A program made the translations under genes and the position numbers. The notes under the pieces were generated by a model that was not told where the DNA came from, searched no databases, and was given only the letters and a program-made list of their open reading frames with translations. 64,000 nucleotides of DNA from Cryobacterium sp. PH31-L1 (GTDB lineage: Bacteria; Actinomycetota; Actinomycetes; Actinomycetales; Microbacteriaceae): NCBI RefSeq assembly GCF_030063145.1, contig NZ_JASISM010000001.1:835594-899593 (forward strand), written 5' to 3'. This document shows, in pieces, positions 7,769 through 17,897 of the stretch. Within the stretch, counting starts at the first letter, position 1; each line of letters opens with the position of its first letter.

Positions 7769-8991
7769 AGCGCCTCGCGAGCAACCTGGTCGGCGCTGTC
7801 ATCGAGGCCTGGCAGGAAGTACGCATCCACAAGACCCGCGTCATGCTGTCCCTGATCGGGGTGGCCGTCGCCGTCTGCGCCATCACGACCGTGGTCGGTC
7901 TCGGCGGGGTCGCGCAGCAGGCCACCGTGGAATCCAACGAACGATCGGGAGGCCGCCCGGCCAGTCTCTATCTGTCTGCGTCGATGGGCGATGGCTCCGC
8001 CCCCACCGAGATGCCTGAAATCTGGCGCACCGCGCTCGAACGGTACAAAATCGACTATGCCAGCCGTGTCGTCAATACGCAGCAAACAGTGCAATTCGCC
8101 GACGGCGCCGTACCGGTTCAGACGATCGGGGTCGATCCGCCGTACGGCACCATGCACCGCATAACACTCGAGGAGGGCAGCTGGTTCACCGACGACGACC
8201 AGACCCGGCTCGCTCCGGCTGTGCTCATCAACTCAATTTTTTGGGACCGCCTCGGCCGACCCGACCTCGCCACCCATCCGACCACCACCCTTCTCGGTGA
8301 AGGCTCTACGACGGCCGTCGTCACCGGCGTCTATGCGGCCCTCTCCTACGAGACCGAGCCGGCGATGTACATGCTCGCCGACGCACTCACCGCCATCACG
8401 CCGGTCGTCACCGACCCCAATTCTCAATTCGGACCCCCGTCCTACGAGCTGTGGGTACCCGTTGACATCTCAGAGCAGCTGGTCACCGTGCTGCAACGCG
8501 ACGTGCAGGGTGCACTGGGAACTGACGCGTTCGTGCAGGTGAACCGGCAAGATTTCGCGGCCTTCCAAGATGGCGACCCCTACCTCTCCCTCAAGCTCAC
8601 GGTCGGTGCCATCGCCGGCCTGGTGCTGCTGCTCGGAGCTCTCGGCCTGGTCAATATCGCCCTGGTCACTCTCAAGCAGCGCATTCGGGAGATCGGCATT
8701 CGGCGCAGCTTCGGGGCGACCGCCGGACGGGTGTTCTTTGCCGTCATGATGGAAAGTGTCGTCGCAACCGTGGTCGCCGGCATTGTCGGCGTGATCGCCG
8801 CCGTACTCATCGTGGAGAGTCCGTTCGTCGAGGACTTCATCAGCCAGGGCCAGGTCACCGACTTTCCGCCGTTCCCGGTGGAAGCGGCCGTTCTCGGTCT
8901 GGTCTGCGCCACCGCTGTCGGTGCTCTGGCCGGGCTGGTGCCAGCACTGGTCGCGGTGCGCGTGAAGGTGATCGACGCCATCCGCTACTAA
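7765..8991 (+). CDS. FtsX-like ABC permease, MacB type
   Basis: 408 aa. It has the MacB topology: one N-terminal helix (about 28-50), a large extracytoplasmic domain (about 60-270, MacB_PCD-like), then three helices in the FtsX domain (about 275-400) with the conserved LKQRIREIGIRRSFGAT loop. Its ATG overlaps the ATPase stop (ATGA). Third gene of the adaptor-ATPase-permease operon. It is followed by about 100 nt before ftsK, which has its own promoter. Confidence 0.93.
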   Translation: MKRLASNLVGAVIEAWQEVRIHKTRVMLSLIGVAVAVCAITTVVGLGGVAQQATVESNERSGGRPASLYLSASMGDGSAPTEMPEIWRTALERYKIDYASRVVNTQQTVQFADGAVPVQTIGVDPPYGTMHRITLEEGSWFTDDDQTRLAPAVLINSIFWDRLGRPDLATHPTTTLLGEGSTTAVVTGVYAALSYETEPAMYMLADALTAITPVVTDPNSQFGPPSYELWVPVDISEQLVTVLQRDVQGALGTDAFVQVNRQDFAAFQDGDPYLSLKLTVGAIAGLVLLLGALGLVNIALVTLKQRIREIGIRRSFGATAGRVFFAVMMESVVATVVAGIVGVIAAVLIVESPFVEDFISQGQVTDFPPFPVEAAVLGLVCATAVGALAGLVPALVAVRVKVIDAIRY

Positions 8992-9071
8992 ACCAACGCG
9001 CGACAAACGGATGCTGCCGCGTGCGCAATACCCGCCGGTCGCGCGGGCCGTTGGGCGTGGGGTCGGCCGAA

Positions 9072-9093
9072 TGTCGGGGGTGCTTGGTAGCGT
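9072..9093 (+). promoter_or_regulatory. PafBC/RecA-NDp-like promoter of ftsK
   Basis: TGTCGGGG (9072-9079), exactly 8 nt, then TAGCGT (9088-9093); 6 nt further is the ftsK ATG. The arrangement matches the mycobacterial damage promoter TTGTCRGTG-N8-TANNNT except in the T at its seventh position. It implies a leaderless, DNA-damage-responsive ftsK transcript. Confidence 0.5.
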
Positions 9094-9099
9094 TATTTC

Positions 9100-12009
9100 A
9101 TGGCTACGAGCACTAAGTCGACCGGGCGTGCCCGCACCTCGGCAGCGAAGGGCGCCCCGGCGCGCAAACCGAGGGCGACGAGCGCCGGCGGTACCGCCGC
9201 GCAGAAAACCGTCAAGTTCACCGCCGTCGACGTGAAGCCGAGCCTGGGTGCCCGCGCCTGGATGGGCCTGGCCCACCTCACCGGCGGTGCCGCCCGTGCC
9301 CTCGGCCCCGAAAAGCTCTCCAAAGACGAACGCCGCGACGGCCTGCCGTTCTTTCTCGTTCTGCTCGCCATTTCGGGTGCCATCGTCGAATGGTTTCTCA
9401 TAAACAACGTCGTCGCCCAGCAGCTCGATGCTTATACCTTCGGTGGCCTGTTCGGCCGCGTCGCCTTCGCCCTGCCGGTCATTCTGCTGCTGTTCTCGGT
9501 CTGGCTGTTTCGCAAACCCAGTTCGGTGCACGACAACGGCCGCATCGGCATCGGACTCAGCCTGCTACTCGTGACCATCTCCGGGCTCTGCCATATTTTC
9601 GGCGTGCAGCCGCAGCCGCAAGACGGCATGCCAGCCCTCGCGCTGGCCGGCGGGGTGATCGGTTGGATGATCGCCGCCCCGCTGATCATGCTCACCACGT
9701 CGATCGGTGCCACGATCGTCGTCATTCTGCTGTTGCTTCTGAGCCTGTTCATCATCACCAAGACCCCGCCGAACCGGGTCGGTCAGCGCTCCCGGGAGCT
9801 CTACGACTGGTTGTTCGGCGCCCAGCTGACGGCTGACGAAGAGCAAGCGTCGGCGAAAGCGGCCAAGGGTGCCAAGCCGGGCAAGACCGCGCAGGTTGAG
9901 CTCGACGGCGTTGACGACGATTCAGCCGACGAATCCGAGGGGGCGCTGCCCTGGTGGCGGCGCAACAACAGCAAGCGTGAGGAAGATCCCGACTTCGGCA
10001 GCGCCCTGTCGACCGAGTCGAAGGCCGGCCCGGCTGAGGTGACGCCAGACCCGCTCAGCGTGCTGCTCGGCGGCAACCAGTCGCGCGGCGGCTTCGACAG
10101 CGCCATCGAACCCGAGGTCACCGACCATGCCGCTCCGCCGGAACGAGACCACTACGGCACCGAGGTACTCGAAGACCTGCGCAAGGCCGAACTCGCCGTC
10201 AAGCGGTTCACCGGCGAAGTCGACCTCGGCACCGGTCCATCCACGGGCCTGCACTCCGACGACCCGGCCGGGCACACCGAGGTGCTGCCCGGCTTCGACG
10301 ACGTCTTCCCCGAACTCAGCCAGGCAGTGGATGCCGATGGCGCAACCCTGCCCCCTCTCGCGTCCACAGACCCTCACCCGGCCATTCCGTATCTCGTGCC
10401 CGCGGCATCCACCCTCACCGCCGGCCCGCCGGCCAAAGCCCGCTCGGCTGCCAACGACGACGTCGTGAAGTCGATCACAGAGGTGCTGCGCCAGTTCCAA
10501 GTCGACGCAAAAGTCACCGGATTCTCCCGTGGCCCGACGGTCACCCAGTACGAGATCGAACTCGGCCCGGGCGTCAAGGTGGAGCGCGTCACCGCGCTCA
10601 GCAAGAACCTCTCCTACGCGGTCGCCTCGAATGAAGTGCGCATCCTCTCGCCTATCCCCGGCAAGAGCGCCATCGGCATCGAGATCCCCAACACCGATCG
10701 TGAAATCGTCACCCTCGGCGACGTGCTGCGTTCGAGCACCGCCACTAATGCCACCCACCCGATGACCATCGGTGTCGGCAAGGACGTCGGCGGTGGTTTC
10801 GTCATTGCCAACCTCGCAAAAATGCCCCACCTGCTCGTCGCCGGCTCCACCGGATCGGGCAAGTCCAGCTTCGTGAACTCCATGATCACCAGCCTGCTCA
10901 TGCGCGCCAAGCCCAGCGACGTGCGCATGGTGCTGATCGACCCGAAGCGGGTCGAGCTCGCCGCCTACGCCGGCGTGCCCCACCTCATCACGCCCATCAT
11001 CACTAACCCGAAGAAAGCCGCCGAAGCGCTGCAGTGGGTCGTGAAAGAGATGGACATGCGTTACGACGACCTTGCGAGCTTCGGCTTTCGCCACATCGAC
11101 GACTTCAACAAGGCCGTCGTCAACGGCGAGATCGTCCTCCCGGTCGGCAGCGAACGCAAACTCAAGCCCTACCCCTACTTGCTGGTTGTCGTCGACGAGC
11201 TGGCCGACCTCATGATGGTTGCCCCCCGCGACGTCGAGGACTCCATCGTACGCATCACCCAGCTGGCCCGCGCCTCGGGAATTCACCTCGTGCTCGCCAC
11301 CCAGCGCCCGAGCGTCGACGTCGTCACCGGTCTGATCAAGGCCAACGTGCCCTCGCGCCTCGCCTTTGCCGTCACGAGCGTCACCGACTCCCGGGTCATC
11401 CTCGATCAGCCCGGCGCCGACAAGCTCATCGGGCAGGGCGACGCCTTGTTCCTGCCGATGGGTGCCTCCAAAGCCGTTCGCGTGCAGGGCGCCTGGGTCA
11501 CCGAGGAAGAGATCGAGAAGGTCGTCAAGCATGTCACCATGCAGGCTCGTCCGGACTATCGGCCCGACGTTTCCATGGTCGCCCCGCGCAAGGAAATCGA
11601 CTCCGACATCGGCGACGACCTCGAGGTGCTGCTCGCCGCGGCGGAACTCGTCGTGTCGACCCAGTTCGGGTCCACATCGATGCTGCAGCGCAAACTGCGT
11701 GTCGGTTTCGCCAAGGCCGGTCGCCTGATGGACCTGCTCGAATCTCGCGAGATCGTCGGCCCCTCAGAAGGCTCCAAGGCGCGCGACGTGCTCGTGAACG
11801 CGGAACAGCTGCCGAGTGTGCTCGCCCGCCTCCGCGGCTCCGACGACGAACAGCACGCCCTCAAAGCGCAGTCCGACGATTCGCGTGCCGCCTCAGCACC
11901 CGACCCGCGTTACGCCGACGACCCGGTCGAGAAAATGTCACAGGGGTATCCTGAGGTAGACGGCACCGAGGACGACGAGGATGCCTGGAAACTAACCGGC
12001 AGGGACTGA
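9100..12009 (+). CDS. ftsK: DNA translocase FtsK/SpoIIIE
   Basis: 969 aa. Septum-anchored ATPase that pumps chromosome termini into daughter cells. A basic N-terminus precedes four or five membrane helices (about residues 85-225). A long acidic/proline-rich linker (about 240-440) follows, then the RecA-like motor with Walker A GSTGSGKS (582-589), Walker [12 protein letters not shown] and the [21 protein letters not shown] motif split over about 720-740. A C-terminal winged-helix gamma domain (about 850-910, [13 protein letters not shown]) reads polar DNA sequences. The ATG is set by a TAGCGT box 6 nt upstream. pgsA starts 4 nt after its stop, so these are co-transcribed. Confidence 0.97.
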   Translation: MATSTKSTGRARTSAAKGAPARKPRATSAGGTAAQKTVKFTAVDVKPSLGARAWMGLAHLTGGAARALGPEKLSKDERRDGLPFFLVLLAISGAIVEWFLINNVVAQQLDAYTFGGLFGRVAFALPVILLLFSVWLFRKPSSVHDNGRIGIGLSLLLVTISGLCHIFGVQPQPQDGMPALALAGGVIGWMIAAPLIMLTTSIGATIVVILLLLLSLFIITKTPPNRVGQRSRELYDWLFGAQLTADEEQASAKAAKGAKPGKTAQVELDGVDDDSADESEGALPWWRRNNSKREEDPDFGSALSTESKAGPAEVTPDPLSVLLGGNQSRGGFDSAIEPEVTDHAAPPERDHYGTEVLEDLRKAELAVKRFTGEVDLGTGPSTGLHSDDPAGHTEVLPGFDDVFPELSQAVDADGATLPPLASTDPHPAIPYLVPAASTLTAGPPAKARSAANDDVVKSITEVLRQFQVDAKVTGFSRGPTVTQYEIELGPGVKVERVTALSKNLSYAVASNEVRILSPIPGKSAIGIEIPNTDREIVTLGDVLRSSTATNATHPMTIGVGKDVGGGFVIANLAKMPHLLVAGSTGSGKSSFVNSMITSLLMRAKPSDVRMVLIDPKRVELAAYAGVPHLITPIITNPKKAAEALQWVVKEMDMRYDDLASFGFRHIDDFNKAVVNGEIVLPVGSERKLKPYPYLLVVVDELADLMMVAPRDVEDSIVRITQLARASGIHLVLATQRPSVDVVTGLIKANVPSRLAFAVTSVTDSRVILDQPGADKLIGQGDALFLPMGASKAVRVQGAWVTEEEIEKVVKHVTMQARPDYRPDVSMVAPRKEIDSDIGDDLEVLLAAAELVVSTQFGSTSMLQRKLRVGFAKAGRLMDLLESREIVGPSEGSKARDVLVNAEQLPSVLARLRGSDDEQHALKAQSDDSRAASAPDPRYADDPVEKMSQGYPEVDGTEDDEDAWKLTGRD

Positions 12010-12012
12010 ACC

Positions 12013-12606
12013 ATGGCAACACCGCACCAATCCGTCACCCGGCCCAGTAACTGGAACGTTCCCAATCTGATCACGGTCGTACGCATCCTGCTCGCCCCCG
12101 TCTTCATCTGGATGCTGCTGGCCGCCGACGGCCCTCAGGATGCCCTGCGCTGGGTCGCCGCCGTGCTGTTCATCATCGCCATCGCCACGGACGGCATCGA
12201 CGGGATGATCGCCCGCCGCCACAACCTGGTCACCGACCTCGGCAAAATTCTCGACCCGATCGCCGACAAGATCCTCACCGGTGGTGCCCTGGTCTGCCTG
12301 TCTATTTTGGGGGAGCTGCCCTGGTGGGTGACCATCGTCATCCTGGTGCGAGAGATCGGCATCACAGTGTTTCGCTTCGTCATGCTTCGCGACCGGGTCA
12401 TTCCAGCCAGTCGCGGCGGCAAGCTCAAAACGATCGCCCAGTCCGTGTCGATCTCGCTCGCCCTGCTGCCGTTCAATCAGGTGTTCGGCGACTGGGTGGA
12501 CTGGCTCAACACGGCCACCATGACCATCGCGCTCGTGCTCACCGTAGTCTCGGGCCTCGACTATCTCGTCTCGGCCTGGCGGCTGCGAAAAGATGCCGTT
12601 GCCTGA
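12013..12606 (+). CDS. pgsA: CDP-diacylglycerol-glycerol-3-phosphate 3-phosphatidyltransferase
   Basis: 197 aa integral membrane enzyme making phosphatidylglycerophosphate. The CDP-alcohol phosphotransferase motif D-G-x2-A-R-x8-G-x3-D-x3-D is complete at residues 63-85 (Asp63, Gly64, Ala67, Arg68, Gly77, Asp81, Asp85). Four or more hydrophobic helices surround it. It sits between ftsK and cinA as in many actinobacteria. Its 3' end overlaps cinA by 14 nt. Whether the product is PgsA or a paralogue is not decidable from one copy. Confidence 0.94.
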   Translation: MATPHQSVTRPSNWNVPNLITVVRILLAPVFIWMLLAADGPQDALRWVAAVLFIIAIATDGIDGMIARRHNLVTDLGKILDPIADKILTGGALVCLSILGELPWWVTIVILVREIGITVFRFVMLRDRVIPASRGGKLKTIAQSVSISLALLPFNQVFGDWVDWLNTATMTIALVLTVVSGLDYLVSAWRLRKDAVA

Positions 12607-13159
12607 CCCGGCCGCGGTCACGGGTTCGCTCCCCGCTACTCACCCGGCCGAGTCGGCTGGGCCAACGGATGCGACGGCAGAGCTGATCACCGATCTCACC
12701 ACCCATCACCTCACCATAGCCGTGGCTGAGTCGCTTACCGGCGGGCTGCTCGTAGCTGAGCTCGTGCGCATTCCCGGGGCATCCGTTGTGGTGCGCGGGG
12801 GAGTCGTCGCCTACGACACCGCCCTGAAGCGTAGCCTGCTGCACGTCGACAGCAGTGTGCTGAACGTGCACGGCCCCGTCCACGCCGACGTCGCCAAGCA
12901 GATGGCCGGCGGGGTACGAACCCTGCTCGCGGTGAACGATGTCCGCGCCGACATCGGCGTGTCGACCACCGGAGTAGCCGGGCCCGGCCCCGACGGGGGA
13001 CACCCCGCCGGAACTGTCTTCATCGGCCTCTCCAAGGGCACCGGTTCCTGGGCTGTTCCGCTTCACCTTCATGGCGACCGGGGCGAGATTCGAGCCGAAA
13101 CCGTGCGTCAGGCGATTGATGCTGTGCGTGCGCTGATAGCGCAGGGTGACGCGGAATAG
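12593..13159 (+). CDS. CinA C-terminal-domain protein (PncC-type amidohydrolase)
   Basis: 188 aa, only the C-terminal CinA domain; the N-terminal molybdopterin-like domain of full CinA is absent. The motifs AESLTGGLL, GGVVAYDTALK and TTGVAGPGPDGG are diagnostic. The known activity of this domain is deamidation of nicotinamide mononucleotide (pyridine nucleotide salvage). The ATG lies inside pgsA (14-nt overlap). The first 25 residues are low-complexity and may be a poorly conserved extension. It leads into clgR and recA, a context shared with mycobacteria and streptomycetes. Confidence 0.92.
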   Translation: MPLPDPAAVTGSLPATHPAESAGPTDATAELITDLTTHHLTIAVAESLTGGLLVAELVRIPGASVVVRGGVVAYDTALKRSLLHVDSSVLNVHGPVHADVAKQMAGGVRTLLAVNDVRADIGVSTTGVAGPGPDGGHPAGTVFIGLSKGTGSWAVPLHLHGDRGEIRAETVRQAIDAVRALIAQGDAE

Positions 13160-13229
13160 TTCCTGTTACGGGCTGGTTACATCGAAGACATTCACAAGCA
13201 AAGCCCAGTGATTCTCGGTAGTGTCCAAG

Positions 13230-13251
13230 TGTCGGATGAATGCAGTATTGT
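13230..13251 (+). promoter_or_regulatory. PafBC/RecA-NDp-like promoter of clgR
   Basis: TGTCGGAT (13230-13237), exactly 8 nt, TATTGT (13246-13251). The start of clgR is 52 nt downstream, so this would be a leadered transcript, consistent with its strong ribosome binding site. Confidence 0.5.
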
Positions 13252-13291
13252 GAGCATCCAGCACCGCATTCCGGTAGTTATTAGGCATAAG

Positions 13292-13299
13292 AAGGAGGT
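13292..13299 (+). promoter_or_regulatory. Full-length Shine-Dalgarno of clgR
   Basis: AAGGAGGT, an 8-nt perfect complement of the 16S rRNA tail, 4 nt before the ATG at 13304. It is the strongest ribosome binding site I noticed in the window and decides the start. Confidence 0.85.
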
Positions 13300-13303
13300 T
13301 CCG

Positions 13304-13612
13304 ATGATTCTTGTTCGTCAGGAAATCGGCGATGTGCTCAGGGACTTCCGCCTGCAAAAGGGGCGTACCCTGCGTCAGGTCGCAAGCAAAGCCAGCGTCG
13401 CGCTCGGCTACCTCAGTGAGGTAGAACGAGGACAGAAAGAGGCTTCTTCGGAGATTCTCGCTTCTGTCGCCGATGCACTGGAAACCCCGATCTCGGTAAT
13501 CATGCGCGAAGTTGGTGACCGTCTCGCCGTCATCGAGGGAATCGATCAGTTCCCCGACACGGTACCGGACGAGTTCGTCAACACGTTCGATGCCGATCTC
13601 ATGGTGCGTTAG
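13304..13612 (+). CDS. clgR: XRE-type regulator ClgR
   Basis: 102 aa. An HTH_3/XRE domain covers residues 6-65 (recognition region around QVASKASVALGYLSEVERGQKEAS), with a short acidic C-terminal tail ending FDADLMVR. Size, sequence and position between cinA and recA match ClgR, the actinobacterial activator of clp protease genes and, in mycobacteria, stress and repair genes. The ATG at 13304 is chosen for the perfect AAGGAGGT; in-frame codons upstream lack one. A damage-type promoter lies upstream, which would tie ClgR synthesis to DNA damage. Confidence 0.9.
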   Translation: MILVRQEIGDVLRDFRLQKGRTLRQVASKASVALGYLSEVERGQKEASSEILASVADALETPISVIMREVGDRLAVIEGIDQFPDTVPDEFVNTFDADLMVR

Positions 13613-13651
13613 TCACCAACCGGTAGCGTTCCCAGGATTTTCAGCATCATC

Positions 13652-13684
13652 AACCACCGTCGACACAGCGTGTCGGCGGTGGTT
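13652..13684 (+). terminator. 15-bp hairpin after clgR
   Basis: AACCACCGTCGACAC pairs with GTGTCGGCGGTGGTT around the 3-nt loop AGC; only one G-T or A-C position is imperfect. No T run follows. It probably terminates or attenuates clgR transcription before the DUF3046 gene. Confidence 0.65.
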
Positions 13685-13708
13685 GTCATTTCAGGTTGAA
13701 GGAGTGTC

Positions 13709-13933
13709 GTGCGGCTCAGCGAATTTCGCACCGCGATGAAAGAAGAGTTCGGCGACGCCTACGGGCGCGTGCTCACACGTGACCTCGTTCTCTCCCCGCT
13801 CGATGGGCGTACCGCTGACCAGGCCCTCGCTGCTGGTGTTCCCGCCCGCGACGTCTGGCTGGCGCTGTGCGCGGAAGTCGACGTGCCGCGCAGCCGCTGG
13901 CACGGTGCCGGCATTCCTGCTCCGCGCCAGTAG
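13709..13933 (+). CDS. DUF3046 small protein
   Basis: 74 aa with a GTG start preceded by GAAGGAG. The family signature is present: MRLSEF at the start, EEFGDAYGRVL, the LDGRTADQALAAG segment, DVWLALC and a terminal PRSRWHG. DUF3046 genes sit next to recA throughout actinobacteria; the function is unknown. It follows the hairpin after clgR and precedes the recA regulatory region. Confidence 0.9.
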   Translation: MRLSEFRTAMKEEFGDAYGRVLTRDLVLSPLDGRTADQALAAGVPARDVWLALCAEVDVPRSRWHGAGIPAPRQ

Positions 13934-14000
13934 CGCCGATCAGCCGTCCTCGAAATAGGCCGATATTTCGACACGCCGCAAAAACGTCTCCGACAATGCT

Positions 14001-14014
14001 CGAATATCTGTTCG
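14001..14014 (+). promoter_or_regulatory. LexA box of recA
   Basis: CGAATATCTGTTCG, matching the actinobacterial SOS box CGAACRNRTGTTYG at 12 of 14 positions. A TAGGCT -10 element begins 7 nt downstream, so bound LexA would cover the promoter spacer. Confidence 0.65.
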
Positions 14015-14040
14015 GGCTTGATAGGCTCCTCCACAGCAGA

Positions 14041-14055
14041 CAATCTGACAGATTG
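14041..14055 (+). other. Perfect short palindrome upstream of recA
   Basis: CAATCTG-A-CAGATTG, a 7-bp perfect inverted repeat around one base, between the two recA promoters. A related GAATCTGTCAGA follows the second -10 box at 14106. It could bind a regulator; no known factor is recognised. Confidence 0.35.
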
Positions 14056-14083
14056 CGCACCGTTTGATCGTGCTCCCGACCAG

Positions 14084-14105
14084 TGTCGGAGGTGCGGCGT
14101 ACAGT
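14084..14105 (+). promoter_or_regulatory. PafBC/RecA-NDp-like promoter of recA
   Basis: TGTCGGAG (14084-14091), exactly 8 nt, TACAGT (14100-14105). It corresponds to the LexA-independent damage promoter first described at mycobacterial recA. Confidence 0.6.
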
Positions 14106-14255
14106 CGAATCTGTCAGAGAAAGTCGGCAAATGCCTTGTCGAAACGTGCATCAGGGTCCTACCCTGCGCGGGCCGACAGCCTACAGGCGCCACCACGCAC
14201 ACCCGCAGCGCCGTTCACAATCGGCGACAGTGCAGAACCCAAGGAGATCACCACC

Positions 14256-15401
14256 ATGGCATCACAAGCGAACCGCGAGAAGGCCCTCGAAACCGCCCTC
14301 GCGCAAATCGATCGTCAATTCGGAAAGGGATCGGTTATGCGCCTCGGCAGCGACGAACGCGCCCCCGTCGAGACCATTTCTACCGGGTCGGTTGCTCTCG
14401 ACGTCGCACTAGGTATAGGCGGGTTACCGCGTGGTCGCATCGTGGAGATCTACGGCCCGGAATCCTCGGGTAAGACCACCCTCACCCTGCACGCCATCGC
14501 GAACGCGCAGAAGAACGGCGGTATTGCCGCCTTCATCGACGCCGAGCACGCTCTCGACCCGGAGTACGCCAAGAAGCTCGGCGTCGACATCGATGCCCTC
14601 CTTGTCTCCCAGCCCGATACCGGTGAGCAGGCCCTCGAAATCGCCGACATGCTCGTGCGAAGCGGGTCCATCGACCTCATCGTCGTCGACTCCGTTGCCG
14701 CCCTGGTGCCGCGCGCCGAGATCGAGGGCGAGATGGGGGACTCGCACGTCGGCCTGCAGGCCCGGCTCATGTCCCAGGCACTGCGTAAGCTCACCGGTGG
14801 CCTCAGTCAGACCAACACCACAATGATCTTCATCAACCAGTTGCGCGAGAAGATCGGTGTGTTCTTCGGCAGCCCCGAGACCACCTCGGGCGGTAAAGCC
14901 CTCAAGTTCTACGCCTCGGTGCGACTCGACATTCGCCGCATTGAAACTCTCAAAGACGGCACGGATGCCATCGGTAACCGCACCAGGGTCAAGGTCGTCA
15001 AGAACAAGATGGCGCCGCCTTTCAAGCAGGCCGAGTTCGACATCATGTATGGCATCGGCATCTCCCGTGAGGGTAGCCTGATCGACTTCGGTGTCGATCA
15101 GGGCATCGTCAAGAAGTCCGGCGCCTGGTACACCTACGATGGCGACCAACTCGGCCAGGGTAAAGAGAACTCGCGCAACTTCCTGCTCAAGAACCCGGAC
15201 ATGGCAAACGAGATCGAGCGCAAGATTCTGATCAAGCTCGGCGTCGGTCCAGAGGGCATCGCTGCCAAGGCCGCCGAAAAGGCCGCTGCCGCTATCGCCC
15301 TGGAGGCCGAAACCAAGGCCAAGGCCGAAGCGGATGCCGCAGCTCTGCTGGGCGGCGGCCCGGTCGTCACCAAGGCGGCCCCCGCCCGCAAGACCGCCTA
15401 A
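14256..15401 (+). CDS. recA: Recombinase RecA
   Basis: 381 aa from the ATG at 14256, fixed by AAGGAG and by the conserved start [14 protein letters not shown]; a longer in-frame opening from 14064 crosses the promoters and is rejected. Walker [10 protein letters not shown] is at 67-75 (Lys73), Walker [16 protein letters not shown] follows, with loop L1 [15 protein letters not shown] and loop L2 around [18 protein letters not shown]. No intein is present. The Ala/Lys/Glu-rich C-terminal tail is as in relatives. It forms the strand-exchange filament and triggers LexA self-cleavage. recX follows after 60 nt. Confidence 0.99.
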   Translation: MASQANREKALETALAQIDRQFGKGSVMRLGSDERAPVETISTGSVALDVALGIGGLPRGRIVEIYGPESSGKTTLTLHAIANAQKNGGIAAFIDAEHALDPEYAKKLGVDIDALLVSQPDTGEQALEIADMLVRSGSIDLIVVDSVAALVPRAEIEGEMGDSHVGLQARLMSQALRKLTGGLSQTNTTMIFINQLREKIGVFFGSPETTSGGKALKFYASVRLDIRRIETLKDGTDAIGNRTRVKVVKNKMAPPFKQAEFDIMYGIGISREGSLIDFGVDQGIVKKSGAWYTYDGDQLGQGKENSRNFLLKNPDMANEIERKILIKLGVGPEGIAAKAAEKAAAAIALEAETKAKAEADAAALLGGGPVVTKAAPARKTA

Positions 15402-15461
15402 CCAGGCCGCGCCACAAAAACAGCAGTACCGCAGCACGACAACGGAAGGTAGGTCACGCCA

Positions 15462-16214
15462 ATGGTGCACTTCGAACCTCAGGACGATGCAGCAGAACTC
15501 GCCGACTCCGGGTTGGCTCCAGTGACCTATCTGCCCGGTGCGGCACCGGGCATGAAGCGCCGCTCGCCGCTCGATCCCCGCCCGGCGGAGGTCGACAGGT
15601 TCGCCGCCGCGGCGGCTGCCGCTCGGGAGGCAGAGTCCGCCGCCGATATCGAGGCCGCGGGTATCGACCGCGACCAGGTCGACGACGCATCCACAGCAAC
15701 AGACTTTGCTGCTGATGCGGGGGACCAGCGGGAGCGGGCCGAAAAGGTGCTGTTGCACCGGCTTCGCGGTCGCTCCCTCTCCACGGTCGAAGCCCGCCTG
15801 GTACTAAACGCTACCGGGGTCGACTCCCGTGAAGCCAGCGAGATCATCGAGAAATTCATTGACCTGAACTACCTCGACGAAGCGAAGCTCGCCGATCAGA
15901 TCATCCACAGCCACAACGTGCGCAAGGGCCTGGGCCGCACCGGCGTTGAAGCCGAAATGCGCAGGCGCAAACTCGACCCGGGCGTCATGATGGACAAGCT
16001 CGAAGAACTTCCCGACGACGAGGCAGAACGCGCCATCGACCTGGCCACCAAGCGCATTGGGCAAATGGAACGCTTCGACGATCAGACCATCGACCGTCGC
16101 CTCACCGGCTTTCTCATGCGTAAGGGCTACAGCTCGGCAGCGGTACGACTCGCCGTCAAAGCCGCCATGGACGGCCGTGGCGGCGGGGGCGCATCCCGAG
16201 TACGGTTTCGCTGA
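15462..16214 (+). CDS. recX: RecA regulator RecX
   Basis: 250 aa. The C-terminal 150 residues are three tandem three-helix RecX modules (RLRGRSLSTVEARLVL, FIDLNYLDEAKLADQII, GFLMRKGYSSAAVRLAV are landmark segments). The N-terminal 90 residues are acidic and Ala-rich, an extension common in Microbacteriaceae. RecX binds RecA filaments and limits their activity. A GGAAGG-type site lies before the ATG, and the gene probably shares the recA transcript. Confidence 0.92.
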   Translation: MVHFEPQDDAAELADSGLAPVTYLPGAAPGMKRRSPLDPRPAEVDRFAAAAAAAREAESAADIEAAGIDRDQVDDASTATDFAADAGDQRERAEKVLLHRLRGRSLSTVEARLVLNATGVDSREASEIIEKFIDLNYLDEAKLADQIIHSHNVRKGLGRTGVEAEMRRRKLDPGVMMDKLEELPDDEAERAIDLATKRIGQMERFDDQTIDRRLTGFLMRKGYSSAAVRLAVKAAMDGRGGGGASRVRFR

Positions 16215-16273
16215 TGCTGGCCACTGATGCCGGCGCGGGTCCGGCTCACGGCCCGCACACCGAATTGCTCGCG

Positions 16274-16279
16274 TAAACT
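16274..16279 (+). promoter_or_regulatory. -10 box TAAACT upstream of miaB
   Basis: TAAACT with a 9-nt spacer to the miaB ATG at 16289; no ribosome binding site. Leaderless or near-leaderless start. Confidence 0.45.
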
Positions 16280-16288
16280 GTTCTCACT

Positions 16289-17893
16289 ATGAGTATCGTC
16301 GCCCCCGAACTAGCCCGCCGAACCGTGATCACACCCTCGGCAGCCGCGATCGACGAGTCGGGGCGCGCGCGCACATACGAGGTGCGCACCTTCGGCTGCC
16401 AGATGAACGTGCACGACTCCGAACGACTCAGCGGTTCACTTGAGGCAGCAGGCTACGTCTCGGCCGACGGCGGCGAAGCCGACATCGTTGTGATCAACAC
16501 CTGCGCCGTTCGCGAGAACGCCGACAACAAGCTCTACGGCAACCTCGGCTACCTCGCCTCGGTCAAGCGCAAGCACGCCGGCATGCAGATCGCCGTTGGT
16601 GGCTGCCTCGCTCAAAAAGACAAGACGACCATCCTCGAGAAAGCACCCTGGGTCGACGTCGTGTTCGGCACCCACAACATGGGTTCCCTGCCCAGCCTGC
16701 TCGAACGGGCCCGTCACAACGGTGAGGCTCAACTCGAAATTCTCGAATCCCTCGAGACCTTTCCCTCGACCCTGCCCACCAAGAGAGACTCCAGCTACAG
16801 CGGCTGGGTCTCCATCTCGGTTGGTTGTAACAACACCTGCACCTTCTGCATCGTTCCTGCCCTGCGCGGCAAGGAGAAGGACCGCCGCCCGGGCGAGATC
16901 CTCGCCGAGATCCAAGCCCTCGTTGATGACGGGGCAATCGAAGTCACCCTGCTCGGCCAGAACGTCAACTCTTACGGGGTCGAATTCGGCGACAAGCTCG
17001 CGTTTGGCAAGCTGCTGCGTGCGGCCGGCAAGATCGGGGGGCTGGAACGCATCCGCTTCACCAGCCCGCACCCCGCCGCATTCACCGACGATGTCATCGA
17101 CGCCATGGCCGAAACGCCGGCCGTCATGCCGCAGCTGCACATGCCGCTGCAGTCGGGCTCCGATCGTATCCTCAAGTCCATGCGGCGTTCCTACCGCGGC
17201 GCGAAGTTCCTCGGCATTCTCGACCGGGTGCGCGCCCAGATGCCGAACGCCGCCATAAGCACCGACATTATCGTCGGCTTCCCCGGCGAGACCGAAGAGG
17301 ACTTTCAGGAAACCCTGCGGGTTGTCGAACAGGCCAGGTTCGCGACGGCCTTCACCTTTCAGTACTCCATTCGCCCGGGCACGCCCGCCGCTACCATGCC
17401 CGACCAGGTGCCCAAGGCCATCGTGCAGGATCGCTACGAGCGACTCGCGGCCCTGCAAGAGCGCATCTCCCTCGAAGAAAACCAGGCCATGATCGGCCGC
17501 GAGGTTGAACTCCTCGTCGCCAACGAGGGCCGCAAGGACAGCGACACCCACCGGCTGAGCGGGCGCGCTCCCGACAGCCGTCTCGTGCACTTTGACGTGC
17601 CTGCCGGCTCGCCGCGGCCTCGGCCCGGCGACATGGTCACCGTGGTTGTCACCCAGGCCGCACCGTTCCACCTCATCGCCGACTCCAGCGACGGTGCGCC
17701 GCTCCGGATCCGCACGACGCGGGCCGGCGACGCGTGGGACCGTATGGAAGCCGAATCCTGCGGGGTACCCGCTCATGGCGGTGCAACCGGTGGGACCGGC
17801 CCCGTTTCGCTTGGTCTGCCGACGATCGGCCTGCGGCTCGAGGGTGGCTCTACCACCATCCCCATCTACAACGTGAACGACGACGAGCGCTAG
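16289..17893 (+). CDS. miaB: tRNA-2-methylthio-N6-isopentenyladenosine synthase MiaB
   Basis: 534 aa radical-SAM methylthiotransferase modifying A37 of tRNAs after MiaA. The N-terminal UPF0004 domain has three cluster cysteines (in [22 protein letters not shown]). The radical SAM motif CNNTCTFC lies near residue 185, and a TRAM domain with [18 protein letters not shown] landmarks follows (here [13 protein letters not shown]). The last 60 residues extend past TRAM with no recognisable domain. miaA starts 5 nt downstream, so substrate-making and modifying enzymes are co-expressed. Confidence 0.96.
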   Translation: MSIVAPELARRTVITPSAAAIDESGRARTYEVRTFGCQMNVHDSERLSGSLEAAGYVSADGGEADIVVINTCAVRENADNKLYGNLGYLASVKRKHAGMQIAVGGCLAQKDKTTILEKAPWVDVVFGTHNMGSLPSLLERARHNGEAQLEILESLETFPSTLPTKRDSSYSGWVSISVGCNNTCTFCIVPALRGKEKDRRPGEILAEIQALVDDGAIEVTLLGQNVNSYGVEFGDKLAFGKLLRAAGKIGGLERIRFTSPHPAAFTDDVIDAMAETPAVMPQLHMPLQSGSDRILKSMRRSYRGAKFLGILDRVRAQMPNAAISTDIIVGFPGETEEDFQETLRVVEQARFATAFTFQYSIRPGTPAATMPDQVPKAIVQDRYERLAALQERISLEENQAMIGREVELLVANEGRKDSDTHRLSGRAPDSRLVHFDVPAGSPRPRPGDMVTVVVTQAAPFHLIADSSDGAPLRIRTTRAGDAWDRMEAESCGVPAHGGATGGTGPVSLGLPTIGLRLEGGSTTIPIYNVNDDER

Positions 17894-17897
17894 GAGC

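Larger units (their letters stand above)
13934..14255 (+). promoter_or_regulatory. recA upstream regulatory region (322 nt, no gene)
   Basis: No coding region is supported here. The stretch holds a LexA-like box (14001-14014) with a TAGGCT -10 element (14022-14027), a short perfect inverted repeat (14041-14055), a second damage-type promoter (14084-14105), and the recA ribosome binding site AAGGAG at 14241-14246. Confidence 0.7.

Noticed and set aside
14064..14255. N-terminal extension of RecA from an upstream in-frame ATG
   Set aside because: It would run through the damage promoter, encodes unrelated residues, and the ATG at 14256 has both AAGGAG and the conserved N-terminus.
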